From: FEN-1099 sp964511015
GTDB lineage: Bacteria > Lernaellota > Lernaellaia > Lernaellales > Lernaellaceae
Reading direction: 5' to 3'
NCBI GenBank assembly: GCA_964511015.1
Contig: CAZEDX010000037.1
Span: 1-41,746 of the forward strand
Length of the DNA: 41,746 nt
The first letter of the stretch is position 1; each line of letters starts with the position of its first letter. The position numbers and the translations under genes were made by a program. Of the stretch, positions 33,673-40,935 are shown one piece after another. The notes beneath the pieces were generated by a model. The model saw only the letters and a program-made list of their open reading frames with translations, did no database searches and was not told the origin of the DNA.

Positions 33673-34386
33673 CTACTCCATCTTGAAACGGATGGTCTGC
33701 ACGATCCAGGCGCCGACGGGGCGGCCGTTCATGCGGGGCACGTCGAACCGCCATTGCTTCACCGCGGCGACGGCGGCGTCTTCGAAGCCCATGCCGGGCG
33801 GGTTGGCCACGAGCACTTTCACCGTCGAGACGCGGCCGCCGGAGCCGACCAGGAACCGCAGGCGCACGAAGCCTTCGCGGTTGGCGCGCTTGGCCAGAAT
33901 CGGGTAGTCGGGCTGCACCATGTCGAGCAACTTCGGCGGCGCGTCGAGTTCGTCGGCGTCGACCACCGAGGGCGGCTCGGGCGGGCCGGAGTACGGGCGC
34001 ACGGCGTTGGGGTCGGTCAGCTCGCGTTCCGGCTCCTGCATCAGCGTGTTGCCGACACGCACGTTCACGCCGGAGTCGCCTTCGGTCACCGAATCCTGCG
34101 TTACGCCGAAGACCGGCTTGGGCGGCTCGGCTGTCGGCGGCACCGGTTTGTTCTGCTGGTTCGGCGGCGGCAGGTTGGTCGGCGGCTTCGGCGGCTCTTT
34201 CTTCGGCGGCGGCGGTGGCGGAGTGGACGGCTCGGTCACCACCAGGTTCACCACGTACGAGCGCACCGGCGACTGCTTGCCGAAGGCGGTGAACGCCACC
34301 ACCAGCACCACGTGAAAGATGAGCGACCCCACCAGCGCGTAACGGAGCACGCGCGAGCCGCGGGTGGGCGTGGTTTCGATCTTCAC
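33673..34386 (-). CDS. TonB-family energy transducer
   Basis: GTG 34386 overlaps the exbD stop (GTGA). The 237-residue protein has one N-terminal membrane helix (ALVGSLIFHVVLVVAFTAFG), containing a His as in TonB. It is followed by a Pro-rich periplasmic stretch (PSTPPPPPPKKEPPKPP) and a C-terminal domain of the TonB fold (PDYPILAKRANREGFVRLRF, VSTVKVLVANPPGMGFEDAA, AVKQWRFDVPRMNGRPVGAW). It couples the ExbB/ExbD proton channel to outer-membrane receptors. No receptor gene is present in the window. Confidence 0.9.
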   Translation of the reverse strand: MKIETTPTRGSRVLRYALVGSLIFHVVLVVAFTAFGKQSPVRSYVVNLVVTEPSTPPPPPPKKEPPKPPTNLPPPNQQNKPVPPTAEPPKPVFGVTQDSVTEGDSGVNVRVGNTLMQEPERELTDPNAVRPYSGPPEPPSVVDADELDAPPKLLDMVQPDYPILAKRANREGFVRLRFLVGSGGRVSTVKVLVANPPGMGFEDAAVAAVKQWRFDVPRMNGRPVGAWIVQTIRFKME

Positions 34387-34805
34387 GGAGTCGCTTCCGC
34401 CTCGGCGTCCACGTTGATGGCGAACTTGCGCACGCCGTTCTTGCGCACCAGATCGATGAAATGCACGACCCGGCCGTGGTACACCCATTTGTCGGCGCTG
34501 ATCACCACCTGCAGATCGGGGGACGTCTTCATCCGTTCCTGGATGTAGGTCACGATCTGCTCCTCGGTGGTCGCCGCGCCGTTCAGATACAGTTTGTCGT
34601 CTTTGGTGATCACGATGGCGAAGGTCTGCGGATCCGAAGTCTCGGCCGTGACCGCCTTGGGCAGCTCGACCTTGATCTGCGGCGAGACGATGAACGTCGC
34701 GGTCACCATGAAGATGATCAACAACACCAGCGTGATGTCGACCAGCGGCGTCACGTTGATACTGGTGATCGGTTCGTCGCCGTTGCTTTGGTTACTGCCC
34801 GCCAT
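34383..34805 (-). CDS. exbD: ExbD/TolR-type proton-channel subunit
   Basis: The 140-residue protein has a cytoplasmic start, one membrane helix with the essential Asp (TPLVDITLVLLIIFMVTATF) and a periplasmic domain ending with DLVRKNGVRKFAINVD, all usual for ExbD. ATG 34805 overlaps the exbB gene by 14 bases and its own stop overlaps the tonB start, so all three are translationally coupled. Confidence 0.93.
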   Translation of the reverse strand: MAGSNQSNGDEPITSINVTPLVDITLVLLIIFMVTATFIVSPQIKVELPKAVTAETSDPQTFAIVITKDDKLYLNGAATTEEQIVTYIQERMKTSPDLQVVISADKWVYHGRVVHFIDLVRKNGVRKFAINVDAEAEATP

Positions 34806-35652
34806 GTCCCGCCTCGCGCGCGCGTTTGGCGTAGGCCAGCACGATTTTGGCGTTGGCTTCGGCCTCGTCGAGCAGCACCTTCGAGCGCGCCTTCAGCCAG
34901 TTGAACAGAATGACCGCCGGAATGGCCACGAACAGGCCGACCGCGGTCGCGATCAACGCTTCGGAGATGCCCGCCATGACCAGTTGCGGGCCCTGCGAGG
35001 CCGCCATCGCCAGATCGTGGAAGGCTTTGATGATGCCCATGACCGTGCCGAGCAGGCCGATGAACGGCGCGTTGTTGCCGATCGTGCCCAGAATCATCAG
35101 CCGCTTTTCCAGCCGGCCGCGTTCGAGGATGAGGCGGCTGTCGACGATCTGCTCGATCGTCGCGGCGCCTTCGTCGTAGTTGAGCAGTCCTTCGCGCACC
35201 AGCGCCGCGTTCACGCCGCGCACGTTCTCGACCATCTTCAGCGCCGCTGGCCGGTCGCCCTTGTCCAGCAGCGTGACCAGCTTGGCGCGGAAATCGGGGC
35301 CGAGCGGGTTGTCGCGGCGGTACAGCACGTATTTCTCGACCGCCACCGCGATGCACACCACCGAGAGCACGAACAGGCAATACAGCAACGCGCGGGCGCC
35401 GGTCATGGAGATGGCGACCAGGCGCTTTTCCAGCGTGTTGTTGGTGGCAAGCGCCGGCGTGGCGGCCGGGGTCGCGGCCGGGGTGATCGCCGTGGCCGGA
35501 GCCGCCGCGGGAGCGGCGCCGGAAGCCGGCGCGGCGGCCGGAACCGGAGCGGCTGCGGGCGTCGCGGGCGGGCTCTGCGCCCAGGCCGACGAGGCCGCGG
35601 TCAGACAAGCCAAAGCCACCAGGAAAAAGCTAACGACTCTCTTCCACATCAT
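34792..35652 (-). CDS. exbB: ExbB/TolQ/MotA-type proton-channel protein with Ala/Pro-rich extension
   Basis: The start is ATG 35652 or 35649 (AAGGA ten bases upstream); the frame is open to 35694. The N-terminus is a signal peptide (VVSFFLVALACLTAASSAWA). An Ala/Pro-rich extension of about 45 residues follows in the periplasm, then three membrane helices of the MotA/ExbB fold with RGRLEKRLMILGTIGNNAPF, IGLLGTVMGIIKAF and ALIATAVGLFVAIPAVI. Proton-channel component working with ExbD and TonB. The extension is found in some ExbB proteins, so it is not a break. Confidence 0.92.
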   Translation of the reverse strand: MMWKRVVSFFLVALACLTAASSAWAQSPPATPAAAPVPAAAPASGAAPAAAPATAITPAATPAATPALATNNTLEKRLVAISMTGARALLYCLFVLSVVCIAVAVEKYVLYRRDNPLGPDFRAKLVTLLDKGDRPAALKMVENVRGVNAALVREGLLNYDEGAATIEQIVDSRLILERGRLEKRLMILGTIGNNAPFIGLLGTVMGIIKAFHDLAMAASQGPQLVMAGISEALIATAVGLFVAIPAVILFNWLKARSKVLLDEAEANAKIVLAYAKRAREAGHGGQ

Positions 35653-35797
35653 TTCTATTTGATCCTTCAACGGCCGGCCAGGTTCATTCGACAATCAGAC
35701 AATCGTTCCCGCACCGGCAGCGGGACGAAGAAAATAACACCAATCCAACACCGTGACAAGAATCGGCGCAGTGCGTCAAAAAGAGGGGTGGTTTCGC

Positions 35798-36661
35798 CTA
35801 CCTGCCCGGCGCCACCAGCGTTACGTTCTGCGTCGCGGTCTGCCCGGCGACGACTTCGACCGGAAGGTAAGGCGAATAGACCGGGTCGACGGCGGGGTTG
35901 AAGGCACCGTCGCCGTCCACCGCGTCGAGATAGGCCGTCAGGTAATACGTGCCCGCCGCGATGGCGTCATCGTCGAAGTTCCATTCGTAGGCGAACGGGA
36001 ACCCCGCTTCGGGCACGGCGACTTCGAGTAGGCCGACCGGCAGCGATTCCGGCAGCCATTCGGTGAACAGCATCAGCTTCACCGGCCGATCGGCGTAGTC
36101 CTCGGTGCCGGAGTAGCGGATCTCGCCGGTCAGCAGCGTCGGCTCGACCGTGTCGTCGTCGGCGGTGTCGTCGTCGCTCTCGAACGGCGTGAGCGTGAAG
36201 GAGACGGTCGATTGGTTGCTTTCCGCCGCGCACTGGTCGGTGATGACCACCGCCAGTTCGTGCTCGCCGACGCCGACGGTCAAGAAGGCGAAGCCCGCCG
36301 CCTGGTCGCTCGGCGCGGCCTCGCATGGCGCGTCGTGGATCGCTTCGATCTGCTGCAGGGCGGACCCGTCGAGCGCGTAGAACACGTCGCCGCCGCTCAC
36401 GTTGCAGTCGGCGTCGCGGTAGCCGACGTAGACCTGAATCGGGTCGCCTTCCATGAACTCCGTCGCCGCGGTCGTCGAACCCAGCGGCGAAAGCTGGATC
36501 TCGCCCAGCACCGGCGCCTCGTTGTCTTCGCACGCGTCGGGCGGCGGCGTGGGCGTCGTGGCCGCATCGTCGTCGTCATCGTCGCCGCCGCGGCACGCCG
36601 AATACGACATGGCCGCCGCCAGCATCAGCAACACCACCCAGATCATTGCGCGTCGCGACAT
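35798..36661 (-). CDS. Asp-rich lipoprotein of unknown function
   Basis: The 287-residue protein has a signal peptide (IWVVLLMLAAAMSYSAC) with Cys23 and a short Asp run (GGDDDDDD), then TTPTPPP. A first Ig-like beta domain (PVLGEIQLSPLGSTTAATEF, ITDQCAAESNQSTVSFTLTP) is separated by a second Asp spacer (DDDTADDDT) from a second beta domain (LLTGEIRYSGTEDYADRP, YLPVEVVAGQTATQNVTLV). The second domain is like a carboxypeptidase-regulatory fold. GGAGG lies before ATG 36661. No catalytic residues seen. Confidence 0.72.
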   Translation of the reverse strand: MSRRAMIWVVLLMLAAAMSYSACRGGDDDDDDAATTPTPPPDACEDNEAPVLGEIQLSPLGSTTAATEFMEGDPIQVYVGYRDADCNVSGGDVFYALDGSALQQIEAIHDAPCEAAPSDQAAGFAFLTVGVGEHELAVVITDQCAAESNQSTVSFTLTPFESDDDTADDDTVEPTLLTGEIRYSGTEDYADRPVKLMLFTEWLPESLPVGLLEVAVPEAGFPFAYEWNFDDDAIAAGTYYLTAYLDAVDGDGAFNPAVDPVYSPYLPVEVVAGQTATQNVTLVAPGR

Positions 36662-36726
36662 TCCGCCTCCCGCGGTAAAATCGCCCCGATTGTAGAACCC
36701 CGGCCGAGCGTGTACAACCTACCGCG

Positions 36727-37461
36727 ATGACCTACCACCCTCCCGATCACGAACGCGGCATCGTCGAACCGGAACTCGTGTGCCGGGTTCGGCGCGCGGT
36801 GGCCGAGCGCGTGCTGCTGTTCCCGCTGGCCGAGCACCTGCAGGCCTACCTGGCCAGCGTCGGCGCCGACCGCGCCCGCGCGCGTGACTTCGGCCCGACC
36901 ACCTACTACTCCCCGGCGGCGGCCGGGCGGCCGGGAGCCTTGGGGCCGTTTCTCGGCGCGCCGTTCGCCGCGGGCGTGATCGACGAACTGATCGAACTCG
37001 GCGCGCGCGAGTTGGTGTTTTTCGGCATCGCCGGCAGCATCGCCGATTCGTTCCGGCTCGGCGATTGCGCGGTGGCCGAATCCGCCTTCGCCGACGAAGG
37101 CACCAGCCGGCACTACCTGCCCGACCGCGAGCTGTTCACCGCCGACACCGCCTTGCTCATGCGCCTGTCCGACCACTTGCGCGCACACCGTTGCGAGCCG
37201 CGCCCGGCCGCAGTCTGGACGACCGACGCGTTCTACCGCGAGACGCCGAGCCGGGTCCGCGCGCAGGCGGCCGCCGGCCGGCAGTTGGTGGAAATGGAGA
37301 TTTCGGCGTTGTACTGTGTGGCGCAGTTCCGGCAGGTGGCTGCGGTGGCGATGGTGGTGGTCAGCGACGAACTGTTCACCGGCCGGTGGCGGCCCGGTTA
37401 CCTGTGGCCGCGCTACCGCCTGACCGTCTCGCGCGCGATCGCGGCGCTGGCCGCATGGTGA
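36727..37461 (+). CDS. Nucleoside phosphorylase-family protein (uridine/purine)
   Basis: The 244-residue protein fits the PNP/UDP phosphorylase fold: LVFFGIAGSIADSFRLGD (phosphate/ribose-binding strand), VAESAFADEGTSRHYLP, VWTTDAFYRETPSRV, then QLVEMEISALYCVAQFRQV with the Met-Glu that contacts ribose, and VVVSDEL with the catalytic Asp. Those in other genomes cleave nucleosides to base and ribose-1-phosphate. The stop overlaps or touches the GalT-like gene, so both may act on one pathway, for example salvage with sugar-nucleotide recycling. Base preference unknown. Confidence 0.85.
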   Translation: MTYHPPDHERGIVEPELVCRVRRAVAERVLLFPLAEHLQAYLASVGADRARARDFGPTTYYSPAAAGRPGALGPFLGAPFAAGVIDELIELGARELVFFGIAGSIADSFRLGDCAVAESAFADEGTSRHYLPDRELFTADTALLMRLSDHLRAHRCEPRPAAVWTTDAFYRETPSRVRAQAAAGRQLVEMEISALYCVAQFRQVAAVAMVVVSDELFTGRWRPGYLWPRYRLTVSRAIAALAAW

Positions 37462-37466
37462 GGAAC

Positions 37467-38501
37467 ATGGAGCTGGATTTCGTTCACTACGACATGGTGG
37501 CTCGCCTCGGCGACCCGCGGCGTGGCTTCGCGCTGGTCGATCTGCCCATCAGCATTCGCGTCTGCCCGTTGACCGGGCGCCGCACGCGCTTCACGCCCGA
37601 ACGCATCAAGGGCGCGAACCTGCACGAGAGCGAGTGGCCCGACGTCAAGCCGGCGGTGGAAGAGAGCCGCGCCGGTTGCCCGTTCTGCCCGGCGATGCGC
37701 GAGCGCGCGCTGTCCACTCTCGATGAGTCGCGCTTCGGCGAGCGGCTGTGGCGGCGCGGGCCGAGCGTGCTGTTCCCGAACCTGGCGCCGTACGGCCCGT
37801 ACAGCGCGGTGACGATCGTCAGCGACGAGCACTACACCGAGGTTGGCGCGTTCGACGCGGCGGCGTACACCGACGCCTTTCTGCTTTCGCGCGACTACCT
37901 GCAAAGGGTGTGGGAACTCGACCCGGCGGCGAGCTATGGCGCGATCACGCAGAACCAGTTGCCCGGCAGCGGCGGCACCATCGTGCACCCGCACCTGCAG
38001 GTGCAGGCCGACCCCTACCCGCCGGCCTTCGTGGCCGAACTCGCGCGCGCGCAGCAGGCCGCGTTCGAGAAGTTCGGGCGCGAATACTGGCCGCTGCTGG
38101 CCGACACCGAACGCCGGCGCGGCGAGCGGTTCATTGCCGACTGGCGCGCTTGGAGTTGGCTGGCCGCCTGGGCGCCGCAGGGCTACTACGAGGTGTGGGC
38201 GGTGCATCCGGCGGCGGCCACGCTCGCCTCGTTCACCGACGAGGCGGCCGCGGCGCTGGTCGACGGACTGCTGCGCGTGCAGCGCTGGTACCGGCGGCGG
38301 CAGCGCAACTGTTTCAACCTTGCGCTCTACTTCTTCCGCGACGCCGCGCGCACGACGCTGGTCTGCCGGCTGATGGTGCGCGGCAATTGGGCCGCCTTCG
38401 CGCGCAGCGACCGCAGCTTCTTCGAAACCGTGCTCGGCGAACAGGTGATGGACGAATACCCTGAAAGCTGGGTCGGCGAAGTGCGGGAGTTGTTCGGCTA
38501 G
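37467..38501 (+). CDS. GalT-like nucleotidyltransferase (HIT superfamily)
   Basis: The start is ATG 37467 (GGTGAGG upstream); ATG 37455 inside the upstream stop is an alternative. The frame extends further left only in antisense-like sequence. The protein of about 344 residues has GCPFCPAMRERAL (metal Cys pair as in GalT), LFPNLAPYGPYSAVTIVS, NQLPGSGGTIVHPHLQVQ with the HPHxQ active-site His, and a C-terminal repeat half. It is the galactose-1-phosphate uridylyltransferase / Ap4A phosphorylase type. No galactose genes are nearby, so GalT activity is not assumed. Pair with the phosphorylase suggests nucleotide or sugar-nucleotide metabolism. Confidence 0.78.
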   Translation: MELDFVHYDMVARLGDPRRGFALVDLPISIRVCPLTGRRTRFTPERIKGANLHESEWPDVKPAVEESRAGCPFCPAMRERALSTLDESRFGERLWRRGPSVLFPNLAPYGPYSAVTIVSDEHYTEVGAFDAAAYTDAFLLSRDYLQRVWELDPAASYGAITQNQLPGSGGTIVHPHLQVQADPYPPAFVAELARAQQAAFEKFGREYWPLLADTERRRGERFIADWRAWSWLAAWAPQGYYEVWAVHPAAATLASFTDEAAAALVDGLLRVQRWYRRRQRNCFNLALYFFRDAARTTLVCRLMVRGNWAAFARSDRSFFETVLGEQVMDEYPESWVGEVRELFG

Positions 38502-38539
38502 GTCTCGGCGGTTAGAACGCGTTCAGTTCGACGAACGGC

Positions 38540-39742
38540 TCACCCGTAAAGAACCGCTTCTCGTTTGCCAAGCACAAATTGAAGATGAGGATGATATTCT
38601 TGTTCGATCGTACGGATCATACGACTGAAGTCCTCTTTTTCAATTTCGTATCCGACGACCTCAGTATCGTTGAGTTTGGGATCTGGTTCGATCTGTTTGT
38701 CTGCCATGTAGACAGCCTGTTTGTTTCTTTTCGATCCGCAGTTACTGAAGACGGAAATACATGCCCCGGCATAACTGATGTCCTTGCACAATGCCACCGC
38801 GTTTTCGCTCTCTTCGTTGAGAGACGGGACAAACACAAGCCCAACGTGGTCCCGGAAATCCTCCCTACTCAAGTGTCTCTTGTTGGCCGCGTTGACCAAG
38901 CGCATGTTGTTCTTCATAAGTTTCATGACCAAAGAAGCATCATAGGAATCAAGACAGATGAAAATGCCGAAACTCCCGTATTTGCTCTGGTAGCAAGGGA
39001 TACGACGAATCTCTGGGATTCGGACGTATTCACCAACGAGCTCGGCGCTCGTCAGTTTGACGTGTTTGGTCTTGAAACGCCGCTTTCCTGAAGGATCGAT
39101 ATGGTAGATTGGGCAGGTGTTTTGGACTTCGGATACGTCGTGGAACGTTCCGGCGATCACGAACGCGTGGTATTCGTTGGCCAGTTTAATCAGTTTTCGA
39201 TCGAGTTTGTTCCTTGCTTGGTGATACCGTTTCTTCGTTTCGGCCGACAGTTTCCGATCATCCACATTGGGAAACGAAAGCTCATTCGCGCACACGAAAT
39301 TCGCGCCCCATTTGCAAGCCCTTTCCACCAATTCGACAAATCGCTGACTGTACTCTTCGAAAACCTCTGGTTTGATCGTGTATAGCGAGGAAGGAAATCC
39401 ACGTTTTGAACCGACTGACTGCGCCAGCTTGTTCTCCAGGTTGACGCATAAGACAGCGATCTTAATCTTCTTCGGTCTTACTTCGTGGCCTCTGAATTCC
39501 TGGAAAACACTTATGCACTGATCATTCGAGTCTACGAGCCTTCTGAACATCGAAAGATACCGCAAGAGGTCGGTGTCTGTCGGCCTGGCAGTAGCGTAAA
39601 GAGCCTTCGCGATTTGCCGGTTGACCTTCGCGCTCTCTTTCTTGGAAGGACGCCGCTCTCCAAGGCGCTGGTTAATCTTGGCGATTTCCTTGGCTATGTT
39701 GGACGAAATCTCATCGAGCCGATCTGCCAAATCGCGATCCAT
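38540..39742 (-). CDS. Nitrilase-superfamily (carbon-nitrogen hydrolase) protein with helical N-terminus
   Basis: The 400-residue protein has an N-terminal helical, probably coiled-coil part (about 1-85) absent from ordinary nitrilases, then a C-N hydrolase domain. The triad is visible: Glu154 (FVCANELSFP), Lys224 or Lys226 (RFKTKHVKLT) and Cys263 (FGIFICLDSYD). Its substrate would be an amide or nitrile. Codon use and GC are well below those of neighbours. The 39767-40690 gene ends 24 bases upstream, so both form one operon. Nitrilase domains are also found fused to reverse transcriptases in type 1 DRT phage defence; no RT is seen here. A defence role is only a hypothesis. Confidence 0.8.
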   Translation of the reverse strand: MDRDLADRLDEISSNIAKEIAKINQRLGERRPSKKESAKVNRQIAKALYATARPTDTDLLRYLSMFRRLVDSNDQCISVFQEFRGHEVRPKKIKIAVLCVNLENKLAQSVGSKRGFPSSLYTIKPEVFEEYSQRFVELVERACKWGANFVCANELSFPNVDDRKLSAETKKRYHQARNKLDRKLIKLANEYHAFVIAGTFHDVSEVQNTCPIYHIDPSGKRRFKTKHVKLTSAELVGEYVRIPEIRRIPCYQSKYGSFGIFICLDSYDASLVMKLMKNNMRLVNAANKRHLSREDFRDHVGLVFVPSLNEESENAVALCKDISYAGACISVFSNCGSKRNKQAVYMADKQIEPDPKLNDTEVVGYEIEKEDFSRMIRTIEQEYHPHLQFVLGKREAVLYG

Positions 39743-39766
39743 TTGTGCAACCCCAATAGGGAGGAA

Positions 39767-40690
39767 TTATGTGTTGGTTCCAACCAGATCCGACAGTTCT
39801 CGCTGAATGGCCATAGAAGGCATAAACCGATGATACTCCTTGCTATCGTAATGGCCGATTCCTTCGAACGAATGGCTGTCCACTTCCGACCTGATGGCCA
39901 CGACGGAATCATAGTCGTCGAACATTAGCCCCTTCCATTGGAAGTCGGGATTCCGGAGTGACTTTCGAACAGCTTCTTGAGCGTTGCCGTGCTCAGGAAA
40001 GGTAAGTCGAAGGAAGCCGTCAAGCGCCGCCAAACCCTCTTTCGAAGCTACGGCCTGTCCCATGTCCCTAAATCTCTTCTGCCGGATATTCGCGAGGAAG
40101 CATTGCAGGCTCTCGTCGGAGGAATTGACCGTTCGGAACGCCACGGTTTGTGCCGACAAGAGTTCGTGGTCGAATTTCATCTCTTTCAAGGCCTCTTGAT
40201 AGAACGCCATGAGCGTAAGAGACAGGCTATCGCAGTGTTTTGTCGCAAACTCGTAGAATCCAGCAACGTCTTGCTGATTCAGCCCGTACGCCACACGATC
40301 ACCAAGCTTTACCAAACAGACGCGAGCCCATATTTTGCATTTGAAATGATACAGACACGCGGTCACGGATAGTCTGATGCGCAAGGAGTAATCGCCGACT
40401 CGACAATTCAAAAGCGGATAGCTTATTATTGGGAAACGGCGGTCCAATATCCTTGGCTTCTCGGTGCTCCGTTGTTTGAATGAGTGGTCCTGGAACCCGC
40501 CAACACCCCCCAGATACCTCCGGACGGCACCACGAAGGATTTCCCATACCCTCGGTTGGGTCAGAATGTCGGCAAGCTTGATAGATTCGTCTGAAGTTAG
40601 GGAGCCATCGATATGCACCAACCGTCCAAGTCTTAACACCGGGAAATTGAATTCACCACTCAACAAGCAGAACCTCCCACTGTCACCCAC
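39767..40690 (-). CDS. Unknown protein paired with the nitrilase-like gene
   Basis: The 307-residue ORF starts at GTG 40690. A TTG at 40666 with GGGAGG six bases upstream is an equal candidate. No known motif was found. The N-terminal half is strand-rich (FNFPVLRLGRLVHIDGSL, ISYPLLNCRVGDYSLRIRLSV), the middle helical (YEFATKHCDSLSLTLMAFYQEALKEM). The C-terminal third has LMFDDYDSVVAIRSEV. I tested that against the YxDD of reverse transcriptases and it does not fit. It is the first gene of the low-GC pair and may sense or bind the substrate for the hydrolase. Confidence 0.6.
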   Translation of the reverse strand: MGDSGRFCLLSGEFNFPVLRLGRLVHIDGSLTSDESIKLADILTQPRVWEILRGAVRRYLGGVGGFQDHSFKQRSTEKPRILDRRFPIISYPLLNCRVGDYSLRIRLSVTACLYHFKCKIWARVCLVKLGDRVAYGLNQQDVAGFYEFATKHCDSLSLTLMAFYQEALKEMKFDHELLSAQTVAFRTVNSSDESLQCFLANIRQKRFRDMGQAVASKEGLAALDGFLRLTFPEHGNAQEAVRKSLRNPDFQWKGLMFDDYDSVVAIRSEVDSHSFEGIGHYDSKEYHRFMPSMAIQRELSDLVGTNT

Positions 40691-40935
40691 TCGCTCCCAC
40701 TTGCCGTCAAAACCGGCGCCAAATACGAATAAAATAGCGCAACATCAGGACCAACTCGGCCATTCCTCCATAGGTATATATCGGCACTCCTGCTGACGAA
40801 GGATATACCTCGGATTACCGGGTTGCTCCTGATGATGGCTCAGTACATGTATATTTCGTCAAGAAACCCAAGTCAAGAGGAATAATTTGCTCTTTGATTT
40901 CAACAAGATAGATTGCTTAACTTCATGTTTAACTT
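40691..40935. other. AT-rich gap upstream of the nitrilase pair
   Basis: About 245 bases with lower GC, between the PHP gene's end and the low-GC pair's start. A promoter for the pair must be here, but no clear -35/-10 could be fixed. A possible 18-codon frame at about 40777 has its GGAGG only one base before ATG, so it is not believed. Confidence 0.5.

Noticed and set aside
39767..40690. Reverse transcriptase partner of the nitrilase
   Set aside because: The FDDYD segment lies near the C-terminus and no other RT block (palm motifs, NAxxH, YxDD context) surrounds it.
40777..40833. Short peptide (18 codons) on the minus strand before the nitrilase pair
   Set aside because: GGAGG is only one base from ATG, too close to serve as ribosome binding site.
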